A stretch of DNA of 64,000 nucleotides from Caenimonas soli (GTDB lineage: Bacteria; Pseudomonadota; Gammaproteobacteria; Burkholderiales; Burkholderiaceae_C). The stretch is from the NCBI RefSeq assembly GCF_013155545.1, contig NZ_JABJVV010000001.1, positions 124,001 to 188,000 on the forward strand, read 5' to 3'. The notes beneath the pieces were generated by a model, which was not told the origin of the DNA, did no database searches, and worked only from the letters and a program-made list of their open reading frames with translations. The position numbers and the translations under genes are program-made. This document shows positions 1 to 8,897 of this stretch, in pieces (the first letter of the stretch is position 1; the number at the start of each line of letters is the position of its first letter).

Positions 1-409
1 GACCGGCGTTGTACTCGCGCAGCCATTCGATGAAATCGCGCACCTCGGTGTTGCGCCACATCCAGGCCGGAAAGCGCTTGAAGCCGGCCAGGGCCGCTGT
101 GGCATCCGCATCGTCGGACAAGCCCCGCACATAACGATTGACGCGCCAGGCGTCGGGCCAGTCGGCTTCCACCGCAACCGCCGTGAACCCCTTTTCGGTC
201 ATCAGGCGCTGGGTGATGCGAATGCGCTCGCGATAGAACTCCTTCGTGCCATGCGAGGCTTCTCCCAACAAGGCCAGCCGGGAGTTGCCGATCAGGTCCA
301 GCAGGGTGTTGTAGTCGCTCGGCTCGCCCGACAAGGGTTCAAGATGCGAACGAAGGTTGTCAACCAGCTTGCCGCCGGCGCGGACGGGCTCGGACAGGCG
401 CGGGGCCAT
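1..409 (-). CDS. Erythromycin esterase family protein (partial, C-terminus beyond left edge)
   Basis: Reads leftward from ATG at 409 and is still open at base 1, giving the first 136 residues. The segment LLGEASHGTKEFYRERI, followed about 20 residues on by VAVEADWPD, is the N-terminal signature of the erythromycin esterase/succinoglycan-biosynthesis superfamily, with the conserved GEASHG histidine. Family members of about 400-450 residues hydrolyse esters, but chromosomal copies like this one mostly have no proven substrate, so macrolide resistance should not be assumed. It lies 23 bp downstream of a phosphoribosyltransferase gene and behind an alpha/beta hydrolase gene on the same strand, so the three probably form one transcript. 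Substrate unknown. Confidence 0.85.
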   Translation of the reverse strand, partial: MAPRLSEPVRAGGKLVDNLRSHLEPLSGEPSDYNTLLDLIGNSRLALLGEASHGTKEFYRERIRITQRLMTEKGFTAVAVEADWPDAWRVNRYVRGLSDDADATAALAGFKRFPAWMWRNTEVRDFIEWLREYNAG

Positions 410-432
410 GTGTCACTCCTCCCCCGAGAATT

Positions 433-1101
433 TCAATGGACGGAAAAAGCGTGTTCGCGCCGCGCCTCTTCCAGCAGCTCATGGACTTCATCGTCGCTGG
501 ACTGCGGGAAGTTGCGATACCACAAGCCCACGGCCCGGAATGGCGTGGGGGTTGCGCAGCAAACCACTTCGTCAGCCTCGGTGCGCAGTTGCTCGCAGGT
601 GTCGTCGGCGCCGACGGGAACGGCCACCACCAAACGCGCGGGATGCTGCTGACGGATCGCCAGCACGGCCGCCCGCATGGTCGAGCCTGTTGCCACGCCA
701 TCATCCACCACGATCACGTTGCGACCCCGCAGGCTCACCGCCGGGCCGTCGCCGCGGTAGAGCCGCTCGCGCCGAACCAGCTCTGCCTGTTCACGTTCCA
801 CCACGACGGCCACTTCCTTGGCAGACACGGTCGCGCCGGACAGGGGATTCATCACGCGTACGCCTCCGCTGGCAATGGCGCCCATCGCGTATTCCTCGTG
901 CCCAGGGAAACCGAGTTTTCGCACCACGAACACGTCCAGCGGGGCCTGCAACGCATGGGCCACTTCGAAGCCGACCGCCACGCCGCCGCGCGGCAAAGCC
1001 AGCACCAGCAGGTTGGGGCGGCCGCGGTAGTGCTCCAGGTGTTCGGCCAGCACCCGTCCGGCCTGCCTGCGATCCTTGAACGGAAGGCGCACTTCGTTCA
1101 T
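433..1101 (-). CDS. Phosphoribosyltransferase family protein
   Basis: 222 residues. The PRPP-binding signature VIVVDDGVATGST lies at residues 129-141, the hallmark of type I phosphoribosyltransferases; the N-terminal LALPRGGVAVG loop (about 34-44) is also typical. Such proteins are often annotated as putative hypoxanthine/xanthine-like transferases, but stand-alone members paired with hydrolases have no established substrate. The start at 1101 is supported by GGAGG a few bases upstream on the minus strand. It sits between an alpha/beta hydrolase (55 bp upstream) and an erythromycin-esterase-like gene (23 bp downstream). This set recurs in GC-rich bacteria, sometimes beside stress genes; a function in stress is inference only. 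Confidence 0.88.
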   Translation of the reverse strand: MNEVRLPFKDRRQAGRVLAEHLEHYRGRPNLLVLALPRGGVAVGFEVAHALQAPLDVFVVRKLGFPGHEEYAMGAIASGGVRVMNPLSGATVSAKEVAVVVEREQAELVRRERLYRGDGPAVSLRGRNVIVVDDGVATGSTMRAAVLAIRQQHPARLVVAVPVGADDTCEQLRTEADEVVCCATPTPFRAVGLWYRNFPQSSDDEVHELLEEARREHAFSVH

Positions 1102-1156
1102 TCGGAAACCTCCGCGCTACGCGCTGCGGTATTCGCCTTGGGAGCGGCCCGGCGGC

Positions 1157-1843
1157 TCATGACGCGTGCTCCACCGGCACCATGTGCCGGATGAACCAGG
1201 AGGCTGCCGCCTGAGCCACTTCCTCCAGGGCACCGCGCTCCTCGAACAAGTGGGTCGCGCCGGGAACGATGATGAGGTCCTTGTCGCACTGAAGGCGCTG
1301 CAAGGCCTCCTGATTGAGTTCGATCACGCCGTGGTCGGCCCCGCCAACGATCAGCAGCGTCGGCGCGGTGACCGCTGCGAGGGCCGCTGGCCCTGCAAGA
1401 TCCGGCCGGCCACCGCGGGACACCACGGCCTTGATGCGCTCGCCCAGCCGCGCCGCGGCAATGATGGCAGCCGCGCTGCCGGTGCTCGCGCCGAAGTAGC
1501 CGATTGGCGCGTGGTGCAACTCAGGCTGGGCGCAGGCCCATTCGGTGGCGTCCTGCATGCGCCGGGTCAGCAAGGGGATGTCGAATCGATGTTCGCGGGT
1601 CTGCAGGTCCACCTGCTCCTCCTGGGCGGTAAGCAGGTCGAACAGCAGCGTCGCAATCCCCGCTTGCTGCAGCCTCTGCGCCACCTGCCTGTTGCGCGCG
1701 CTGTGGCGGCCGCTGCCGCTGCCATGCGCGAACAGCACCAAACCCGCGAACCCGGGCGGTGTCACCAGGTCGCCGTAAAGCCGGGCGTCGCCCGCAGCGA
1801 TGCGGACCTCCCTGGCAGTCGAATCTTGCGTGGCGGTATTCAT
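1157..1843 (-). CDS. Alpha/beta hydrolase, dienelactone-hydrolase-like
   Basis: 228 residues, about the usual length of a compact alpha/beta hydrolase. The nucleophile elbow GASTG (118-122) gives Ser120; GGADHGVIE gives a candidate acid Asp170, and GATHLF gives His198, so the catalytic triad looks complete. FAHGSGSGRHS (38-48) forms the oxyanion-hole region. No signal peptide is seen, so the protein is predicted cytosolic. It is the first gene of a three-gene minus-strand run. A GAGG-type ribosome site precedes ATG 1843. The substrate cannot be deduced from sequence; dienelactone hydrolase is a family label, not a proven activity. Confidence 0.88.
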   Translation of the reverse strand: MNTATQDSTAREVRIAAGDARLYGDLVTPPGFAGLVLFAHGSGSGRHSARNRQVAQRLQQAGIATLLFDLLTAQEEQVDLQTREHRFDIPLLTRRMQDATEWACAQPELHHAPIGYFGASTGSAAAIIAAARLGERIKAVVSRGGRPDLAGPAALAAVTAPTLLIVGGADHGVIELNQEALQRLQCDKDLIIVPGATHLFEERGALEEVAQAAASWFIRHMVPVEHAS

Positions 1844-2010
1844 CGGACCTCAGCCAATACAAGCTAGGCGCTCACGCGGCGCTGCGCTGTCGGACCGGGT
1901 CGATTCCTGTGTAGGAGACGCCTCGCGTCAGGTGTTGGCTCGGCGGTAGAACCGCCGCAGGCACGGTCGAGCCATTTGGTGGCTGGCGCCGTCCGACGAG
2001 CAGGAAATCT

Positions 2011-3360
2011 TCACACCAGCTTCTTGACGAACACCATGCTCTTGCGGTCCCAGTTGTACTTGCGCTTGCGCGCCTCGGGCAGCCAGTCGGCGTCGACCTG
2101 GACGAAGCCGCGTTTCAGGAACCAGTGCATGGTGCGGGTGGTCAGCACGAAGATGCTTTCCAGTCCCATGGAGCGGGCACGCTGCTCGATGCGCTTCAGG
2201 ATCTTCTCGCCATCGCCCTGGCCCTGGCTTTGGGGCGATACCGTCAAGGCTGCCATCTCGCCGGTCTTGGCTTCGGGGTACGGGTACAGCGCCGCGCAGG
2301 CGAAGATGACACCGTCGTGCTCGACGATGGTGTAGTTGGCGATGTCGCGTTCGATCTCGGTGCGGTCGCGCTTGACGAGCGTGCCGTCCTTCTCGAACGG
2401 TTCGATCAGCTGCAGGATGCCGCCCACGTCGTCGGGAGTGGCTTCGCGCAGGCTTTCCAGCTTCTCGTCGATGACCATCGTGCCGATGCCGTCATGCACA
2501 TAGACTTCCAGCAGCAGCGAACCGTCGGTGGCGAACGGAATGATGTGGCTGCGCTCTACGCCGGCCTTGCAGGCCTTGACGCAATGCTGCAGGTAGAAGG
2601 CCGTGTCGGTGGGCTGCTGCGCGCCGGGCAGGCTGGCCAGCAGCTGCTCCGCGGCGGCCAGTGGCAGCTCGGTGTCGATGGGGTTGTCCTCGCCCTCGGG
2701 CTCCAGCGGCTTGACCCGCACGCCGGGAATTTCGGTCAGGAAGATCAGCTTGTCGGCCTGCAAGGCAATGGCCACGCTGGTCGCGACTTCTTCCATGGTG
2801 AGGTTGAAGGCCTCGCCGGTCGGCGAAAAGCCGAAGGGGGACAACAGCACCATGGCGCCGAAGTCCAGCGTCCGCGTGATGCCGCCCACATCGACCTTGC
2901 GCACCAGCCCCGAGTGCTGGAAGTCCACGCCGTCCAGCACCCCAACGGGCCGCGCGGTGATGAAATTACCCGAGATCACGCGCACGGTGGCGCCGGCCAT
3001 GGGCGTGTTGGGCAGGCCCTGGCTGAAAGCCGCTTCGATCTCGTAGCGCAGCTGGCCGGCGGCTTCCTGGGCGCTGTCCAGCGCCACTTCGTCGGTGATG
3101 CGCATGCCGTGGGAATACTTGGCGGCGTGGCCCTTGGCCCTGAGCTGCTCGTTGACCTGCGGGCGGAAGCCGTGGACCAGCACGATCTTCACGCCCATGC
3201 TCTGGATCAGCGCCAGGTCTTGCGCGATGTGGGGCAGCTTGCCCGCCGCGATGGCCTCGCCCGCGATACCCACCACGAAGGTCTTGCCCCGGTGCATGTG
3301 GATATACGGCGCCACCGAGCGGAACCACGGTACGAAGGTGAAGTTGAAGACGGTGGACAT
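2011..3360 (-). CDS. argA: N-acetylglutamate synthase (amino-acid N-acetyltransferase)
   Basis: 449 residues. Catalyses acetyl-CoA + L-glutamate to N-acetylglutamate, the first step of arginine biosynthesis, in the cytoplasm. An amino-acid-kinase fold occupies roughly residues 1-290 (FVVGIAGEAIAAG near the start, LVHGFRPQVNEQL); a GNAT domain follows to the end, with the acetyl-CoA loop SQGQGDGEKIL and the family-typical WFLKRGF and RKRKYNWDRKSMV. This two-domain layout is that of classical bacterial ArgA, which is feedback-inhibited by arginine. The start MSTVFNFTF at 3360 is preferred: the frame extends to 3474, but those extra 38 residues are low-complexity and would overlap the divergent neighbour. 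Divergent from the gene at 3441, with 80 bp between starts. Confidence 0.95.
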   Translation of the reverse strand: MSTVFNFTFVPWFRSVAPYIHMHRGKTFVVGIAGEAIAAGKLPHIAQDLALIQSMGVKIVLVHGFRPQVNEQLRAKGHAAKYSHGMRITDEVALDSAQEAAGQLRYEIEAAFSQGLPNTPMAGATVRVISGNFITARPVGVLDGVDFQHSGLVRKVDVGGITRTLDFGAMVLLSPFGFSPTGEAFNLTMEEVATSVAIALQADKLIFLTEIPGVRVKPLEPEGEDNPIDTELPLAAAEQLLASLPGAQQPTDTAFYLQHCVKACKAGVERSHIIPFATDGSLLLEVYVHDGIGTMVIDEKLESLREATPDDVGGILQLIEPFEKDGTLVKRDRTEIERDIANYTIVEHDGVIFACAALYPYPEAKTGEMAALTVSPQSQGQGDGEKILKRIEQRARSMGLESIFVLTTRTMHWFLKRGFVQVDADWLPEARKRKYNWDRKSMVFVKKLV

Positions 3361-3440
3361 GGCGGTGACTAAGGGTTGGCCGAAAGTGTAAGGGATAGGC
3401 CTGTGCCGCGGCGGCTGGGTTTGCCGTATCGTACGCACCC

Positions 3441-4664
3441 ATGGACATGCTGGTCGCGGGTTTCTGGGGCGCATTCTTTGGCACCGTCGCCCTCATGTTG
3501 GCCGGCTCGCTGGCTGCGTTTGCACGCTCGCTGCAGCGCGTGGCGTTGACGGCGGCGCTGTCCTCGCTGGTATCGGCGCTCTTTGTCGTGGCGTACCTGG
3601 GCTTGCTGCCCATTGAAAATCCCGCGCACCAATCGCGTTTCCTGGCTCACGTGGCCACGTTCACTTCGGTGGTGCTGGGTCTGATGCTGCTGGCCATGCT
3701 GGGCCTGCTGCGCGACCCCGTGGTGGCGCAGCGGGTCCGCGCCGTGATGGTGGTCGTGGGCGCCCTGGTGCTGGCCTTCGGGTGGACGCTGGACGCGCCC
3801 GAATCGCTTGCGCTCAGTTCAATGCTGGCGTTCATCGTCGGTGCCGTCATGCTCGTGATCTGCATCCGGAGCGCCCGCCGCGGCGACCGCCTGGCATGGG
3901 TGGCTGTCACCGGCGTCTCGTTCATGCTCGTCGCCGTGAGCGGATTGAGCTGGATTGCGCTGGATCGCGAGGGCGCGCCCTGGCAGGTCCATGCCCTGAG
4001 CGCGCTGTCGGGCATGGCCTATCTCTCCACCATGGCCACGGCGCTGTGGATCCGCTATTCCTACCTGATCGAATTGCGCGAGGTGGTGATCCACGGGCCG
4101 AGCTACGACCCGATCACGCGTATGCGCTCCCATACCGAAACCGGTCAGATGGTCGGGCTGGCTTTTTTTCGCCAGCATGAGGATGCGACGCACCCGGTGG
4201 GCGTGATCGGCATTGCCATCGGCAACCTGTACATGCTGGAAAAAATGCACGGCCGGCCGGCGCTCAACCACGCTCTGTTCGTTTGCGCCAGCCGGCTGCG
4301 CCGCTGCATGCCCGGCGACGTGGAGATGGGCCGCCTGGGTGAGGATGGTTTCCTCCTTCTTTTGCGCGATGCGGCCGATATGCAGCGGGTGGTCCGTCTT
4401 GGCAGGCTGGTCGCGGAGCGGCTGTCGCGCCCCGTGAAGCTGAGCACCAGCGGCGCGCCCGCCGACCTCGAGGCAGGCCAGGCCCATTGGGTGGCACAGG
4501 TGGGCGTAGGCGTGCTCGCCACCACGGCGCAGGTACGGCCTTCGGCCGCTGTGAAAATGGCCCGGGCAATGGCGCGCACCGCCTGGAGTTACGCCAGCCG
4601 CGTGGCCTGGCATGATCAGGCCTTGGGGGAGATAGCGGAGCTGCCGGCTGCCGACGCGGCTTGA
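3441..4664 (+). CDS. Membrane protein with degenerate GGDEF domain
   Basis: 407 residues. The first about 215 residues are very hydrophobic, with six or seven likely transmembrane helices. The C-terminal part resembles a diguanylate-cyclase domain: YDPITRMRS at its start is the usual DxLTGLxNR entry, and the active-site loop is RLGEDGF (G300-F304) where an active enzyme has RxGG(D/E)EF. The second glycine is Glu and the catalytic acidic position is Gly, so cyclic-di-GMP synthesis is unlikely. It may sense through its membrane part and act by binding, or be a relic. Divergent from argA and upstream of hrpA. A second ATG lies two codons inside. The family is clear in outline; the function is unknown. 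Confidence 0.7.
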   Translation: MDMLVAGFWGAFFGTVALMLAGSLAAFARSLQRVALTAALSSLVSALFVVAYLGLLPIENPAHQSRFLAHVATFTSVVLGLMLLAMLGLLRDPVVAQRVRAVMVVVGALVLAFGWTLDAPESLALSSMLAFIVGAVMLVICIRSARRGDRLAWVAVTGVSFMLVAVSGLSWIALDREGAPWQVHALSALSGMAYLSTMATALWIRYSYLIELREVVIHGPSYDPITRMRSHTETGQMVGLAFFRQHEDATHPVGVIGIAIGNLYMLEKMHGRPALNHALFVCASRLRRCMPGDVEMGRLGEDGFLLLLRDAADMQRVVRLGRLVAERLSRPVKLSTSGAPADLEAGQAHWVAQVGVGVLATTAQVRPSAAVKMARAMARTAWSYASRVAWHDQALGEIAELPAADAA

Positions 4665-4698
4665 GCGGGGGATAATCACGGGCTTTGAGCCGCGTGTC

Positions 4699-7600
4699 TT
4701 GTCGTCCCTGAGCATCACCTTCCCCGAATCCCTGCCGGTCTCGGCCAAGCGCGACGAGATCGCGGCCGCGATCGAGTCCAACCAGGTCGTCATCGTCTGC
4801 GGCGAAACCGGCTCGGGCAAGACCACGCAGCTGCCCAAGATCGCCCTGGGCCTGGGCCGGGGCAAGCTGAACTACCCACAGGGCCAGGGCCGGCTGATAG
4901 GCCACACGCAGCCACGCCGCATCGCGGCCTCCAGCGTCGCCAAGCGCATTGCCGAAGAGCTGAACACGCCGCTGGGTGAGGTCGTGGGCTACAAGGTGCG
5001 GTTCCAGGACCGGCTGTCGCGCGATGCATCGGTGAAGCTGATGACCGACGGCATCCTGCTCGCCGAGACCCAGACCGACCCGCTGCTCAAGGCCTACGAC
5101 ACGATCATCATCGACGAGGCGCACGAACGCAGCCTGAACATCGATTTCCTGCTCGGGTATCTGCGCGAAATCCTGCCACGCCGGCCCGACCTGAAGATCA
5201 TCGTCACCTCGGCCACCATCGATGCCGATCGTTTTGCCAAGCATTTCCAGTCAGCGAAGGGGCCAGCGCCCGTCATCTACGTGTCGGGGCGGATGTACCC
5301 GGTGGAGCAGCGCTGGCGGCCCTTCGAGGATTCACGCGATTACGGGTTGAACGAGGCGATTGCCGATGGCGTGGACGAGCTCTGGCAGGGCGGTGGTGGC
5401 GGCGACATCCTGGTCTTCTTGCCGGGCGAACGCGAAATCCGCGAGGCGGCGGATCATCTGCGCAAGCACCTGTCGCACCAGCCGTTGACGCGCAATGCCG
5501 AGGTGTTGCCGCTGTTCGCCCGGCTGTCGCAGGCCGAGCAGGACCGCATTTTCGACAACCACAGCGGGCGCCGCATCATTCTGGCGACCAACGTGGCCGA
5601 GACTTCGCTGACCGTTCCGGGCATTCGCTATGTGGTCGACGCCGGCACGGCTCGTGTGAAACGCTACAGCTTCCGCAGCAAGGTGGAGCAGCTGCTGGTG
5701 GAGCCGATCAGCCAGGCGGCGGCCAACCAGCGCGCCGGCCGCTGCGGGCGCGTTGCCAACGGCATTTGCATCCGCCTGTACGACGAGAAGGATTTCGCCG
5801 GCCGGCCGCGATTCACCGACCCGGAAATCCTGCGTTCGTCCTTGGCCGGCGTCATCCTGCGCATGAAAGCCTTGCACCTCGGTTCGGTCGAAGACTTCCC
5901 CTTCATCGAGGAGCCTTCGCGCCGCGCCATTGCCGACGGCTACCAGCTGCTCAACGAGCTGGGCGCGGTGGACGATACCAACGAGCTCACGGCCATGGGC
6001 CGCGAGCTGGCCAAGCTGCCGCTGGACCCGCGCGTCGGCCGCATGATCCTGGAAGGACGCGAGCGAGGCGCGCTCGACGAGGTTCTGGTCATTGCGTCGG
6101 CGCTCTCGGTGCAGGACGTGCGCGACCGCCCGATGGAGTTGCAGGCCCAGGCCGACCAGCAGCACGCGAAGTTCGACGACGAGAAGAGCGAGTTTTCCGG
6201 CTATCTGCGGTTGTGGAAATGGCTGGACGAATCGCGCGGCGGCCATGACAAGCAGCACAAACTGAGCAACCGCCAGTACGAACAGCTGCTGCGCCAGAAC
6301 TTCATCAACGTGCGGCGGGTGCGCGAGTGGCGCGACATCCACAGCCAGTTGCACACCGTGGTGGCGGAGCACAAGTGGCAGCTGAACGCGGCACCGGCCA
6401 GCTATGAGGAATTGCACAAGTCGATGCTGGCGGGCCTGCTGGGCAACATCGGCTGCAAGCTGGACGAGGAGGACGTGTACCTCGGCGCGCGCGGCATCAA
6501 GTTCTATCGCCATCCCGGCGCGCACCTGAAGAAGAAACCGGGCCGCTGGATCGTCAGTGCGGAGCTGGTGGAAACCACCCGCCTGTTCGGGCGCGGCATT
6601 GCCAACATCGAGCCGCTGTGGATAGAGCAGGTGGCCGGGCACCTGCTCAAGAAGCAGCTGCTCGATCCGCACTGGGAGAAAAAGGCTGCCGAAGTGATGT
6701 CGCTGGAGCGCGCCACGTTGTACGGCCTGGTGATCTACAGCGGCCGGCGGGTGCCTTTCGCCCGCGTCGATATGCAGGGTGCACGCGAGATATTCATCCG
6801 CGAGGGCCTGGTGGCCGGCCAGTGGGAGACGAAGCTGCCGTTCCTGGCCGCCAACCAGAAGCTCGTCAAGCAGGTGGAGGAGCTGGAGCACAAGTCGCGC
6901 CGGCAGGACGTGCTGGTGGACGAAGAACTGATCTATGCGTTCTACGACAAGTTCATTCCCCGCGACGTGTTCAGTGGCGCCAGTTTCGAGCGCTGGTTCC
7001 GCGAAGCCAGCCGCGGACATCCCGATCTGTTGAAACTGACGCGCGACGAGCTGATGCGGCATGAAGCCGCGGGCATCACGACCGAGGCCTTCCCGAAGTC
7101 CATCCGCATGGGCGGCGTGGATTGCGCCGCGACTTACCTGCACGAGCCCGGCGACATCCGCGATGGCATCACCGTGACGGTGCCGCTGTTCGTGCTGAAC
7201 CAGGTGAACGAGGACCGCGCCGAGTGGCTGGTGCCCGGGATGCTCAAGGACAAAGTGCAGGCCCTCCTCAAGAGCCTGCCCCAACGACCCCGTTCGCGCT
7301 TTGTCCCGCTGCCGGAATCAGCTAATCGGCTGGCAACGCAGCTGTCGCAGCCCGAGTTCTGGGCCAATGGGTCGCTGACCGATGCCTTGCTGAAGATCGT
7401 GCGTGCCGATACCAGCCTGGACGTGAAGCGCGCGGACTTCAAGCTCGACATGCTGCCTGCGCATCTGTTCATGAATTTCCGCGTGGTGGACGAGCACGGA
7501 CGCCAGCTGGGCATGGGGCGCAATCTGGGAGCGCTGAAGGCGGAACTGGGCGCGCAGGCGCGTGGGGCTTTTCAGGCATTGGCCGGCATGAAGGCCTTGC

Positions 7601-8538
7601 CTGCCTCGCCGGCGAGCCCTCATGCCGGCGCTCATGCCGACGCTGCGCCAGTGACTGCGGCGGAGCCAACAGCCAAGCGCCTGGTGGGCGACCAGCGCTA
7701 CACCGCCTGGACCTTCGGCGAACTGCCCGAGCTGATGGAAATTCGCAAAGGCGGCACCAGCCTGATCGGGTTCCCGGCGCTGATCGACCAGGGCGATGCG
7801 GTGACGATCGAGGTATTCGACGAGCCCGACGTCGCGGCGGCAAAGCACCGCGCGGGCTTGCGCCGGCTGTTTGCCCTGCAGATCAAGGACGCCCTCAAGT
7901 ACCTGGAAAAGAACATCCCCGACCTGCAGAAAATGGCCGTCGCCTTCATGCCGTTGGGGACGCAGGAGGAACTGCGCGAGCAGATCATCGAGGTGGCGCT
8001 GGAACGAGCGTTCATGCTGGAGCCCTTACCCGCCGACGAGATCGCCTTCAAGCGCCGGATCGAGGAAGGCCGTGGCCGCCTTACCTTGATCGCCAATGAG
8101 GTGGCGCGGCTGGCCGGCACGGTCCTGGTGGAGTACGCCGCGGCGGTGCGAAAGATCAAGGACACGAAAAACCAGCCCGATGCGACTGCCGATGCCGCTC
8201 AGCAGTTGCAGCGCCTGATGCCCAAGCGCTTCCTGGCGGCGACGCCCTGGGCCCAGTTGCAGCATTTCCCGCGCTACCTCAAGGCCATCACGCTGCGCCT
8301 GGACAAGCTGCGCAGCGATCCCGCGCGCGATACCACGAGGATGGCTGAACTGCGACCGCAGGAGCAGCGCTACTGGCGGCTGGTGGCCGAACGCAAAGGG
8401 GCCGTGGACGACCGAATGCAGGAGTTGCGCTGGCTGCTCGAGGAACTGCGCGTGAGTTTTTTCGCGCAGGAATTACGTACGCCCCAGCCGGTGAGCGTCA
8501 AACGGCTCGACAAGCTTTGGGTGCAGCTCAACAGCTGA
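4699..8538 (+). CDS. hrpA: ATP-dependent RNA helicase HrpA
   Basis: 1279 residues, close to the about 1300 of E. coli HrpA. DEAH-box helicase: Walker A GETGSGKT at 35-42, DEAH at 139-142 (IIIDEAHERS), motif III TSAT, and motif VI QRAGRCGR. The helicase core is followed by the helicase-associated and OB regions and a long C-terminal DUF3418 part ending about residue 1275. In E. coli HrpA acts on mRNA and, according to later work, helps rescue stalled ribosomes. The best start in frame is TTG at 4699; no ATG or GTG precedes the Walker A motif in a plausible position, so weak initiation is expected. It lies 34 bp after the degenerate GGDEF gene and may be co-transcribed. Confidence 0.95.
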   Translation: MSSLSITFPESLPVSAKRDEIAAAIESNQVVIVCGETGSGKTTQLPKIALGLGRGKLNYPQGQGRLIGHTQPRRIAASSVAKRIAEELNTPLGEVVGYKVRFQDRLSRDASVKLMTDGILLAETQTDPLLKAYDTIIIDEAHERSLNIDFLLGYLREILPRRPDLKIIVTSATIDADRFAKHFQSAKGPAPVIYVSGRMYPVEQRWRPFEDSRDYGLNEAIADGVDELWQGGGGGDILVFLPGEREIREAADHLRKHLSHQPLTRNAEVLPLFARLSQAEQDRIFDNHSGRRIILATNVAETSLTVPGIRYVVDAGTARVKRYSFRSKVEQLLVEPISQAAANQRAGRCGRVANGICIRLYDEKDFAGRPRFTDPEILRSSLAGVILRMKALHLGSVEDFPFIEEPSRRAIADGYQLLNELGAVDDTNELTAMGRELAKLPLDPRVGRMILEGRERGALDEVLVIASALSVQDVRDRPMELQAQADQQHAKFDDEKSEFSGYLRLWKWLDESRGGHDKQHKLSNRQYEQLLRQNFINVRRVREWRDIHSQLHTVVAEHKWQLNAAPASYEELHKSMLAGLLGNIGCKLDEEDVYLGARGIKFYRHPGAHLKKKPGRWIVSAELVETTRLFGRGIANIEPLWIEQVAGHLLKKQLLDPHWEKKAAEVMSLERATLYGLVIYSGRRVPFARVDMQGAREIFIREGLVAGQWETKLPFLAANQKLVKQVEELEHKSRRQDVLVDEELIYAFYDKFIPRDVFSGASFERWFREASRGHPDLLKLTRDELMRHEAAGITTEAFPKSIRMGGVDCAATYLHEPGDIRDGITVTVPLFVLNQVNEDRAEWLVPGMLKDKVQALLKSLPQRPRSRFVPLPESANRLATQLSQPEFWANGSLTDALLKIVRADTSLDVKRADFKLDMLPAHLFMNFRVVDEHGRQLGMGRNLGALKAELGAQARGAFQALAGMKALPASPASPHAGAHADAAPVTAAEPTAKRLVGDQRYTAWTFGELPELMEIRKGGTSLIGFPALIDQGDAVTIEVFDEPDVAAAKHRAGLRRLFALQIKDALKYLEKNIPDLQKMAVAFMPLGTQEELREQIIEVALERAFMLEPLPADEIAFKRRIEEGRGRLTLIANEVARLAGTVLVEYAAAVRKIKDTKNQPDATADAAQQLQRLMPKRFLAATPWAQLQHFPRYLKAITLRLDKLRSDPARDTTRMAELRPQEQRYWRLVAERKGAVDDRMQELRWLLEELRVSFFAQELRTPQPVSVKRLDKLWVQLNS

Positions 8539-8555
8539 CACCCATGGCTCAGTCG

Positions 8556-8714
8556 CTATATCTTGCCCATCAATAGCAAGACCAGCAGGATCAGCAGAAC
8601 CAGGCCCAGGCCACCCGAAGGACCGTAGCCCCAGTTGCGGCTGTGTCCCCAGGTGGGCAGCGCGCCCACCAGCAAGAGGATCAGCACGATCAGGAGAATC
8701 ATCGAAACGGACAT
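8556..8714 (-). CDS. Small DUF3309-type membrane protein
   Basis: 52 residues. Two hydrophobic stretches (about residues 4-18 and 36-50) flank a short polar loop with WGHSRNWGYGPSGG, the conserved centre of the DUF3309 family of tiny inner-membrane proteins common in Proteobacteria. GGAG lies 9 bases upstream of ATG 8714 on the minus strand, which decides this start over an upstream in-frame ATG at 8783. It is convergent with hrpA (17 bp between stops) and divergent from the Rieske gene. Function unknown; the family is often reported near stress genes, which is not evident here. Confidence 0.8.
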   Translation of the reverse strand: MSVSMILLIVLILLLVGALPTWGHSRNWGYGPSGGLGLVLLILLVLLLMGKI

Positions 8715-8897
8715 GTGGGCTCCTTGGTTATCGCTGGGCCTCAATCCTTGCACCGCCCGCCGGGCCGGCGCGCCGGAGGCCATCCCTGCCTCGGGTCAGG
8801 CAGCTTCCTGACGCCGTGTGGGCACATGGCTACTTTGTTCTTCGGTACAAAGCCCCTTTGACAGCCGAGGTGCCCATGGTGTGTACTTCGGCCACCC

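Noticed and set aside
1-409. Macrolide resistance gene
   Set aside because: Only the family is seen; chromosomal erythromycin-esterase-like proteins are not reliable resistance markers, and the gene is incomplete here.
1941-1957. Small perfect hairpin (CGGCGGT/ACCGCCG) after argA
   Set aside because: No T-run on either side, so it is not called a terminator; it may be chance in GC-rich DNA.
3361-3474. Upstream extension of argA
   Set aside because: Low-complexity residues that overlap the divergent gene; MSTVFNFTF is the natural N-terminus.
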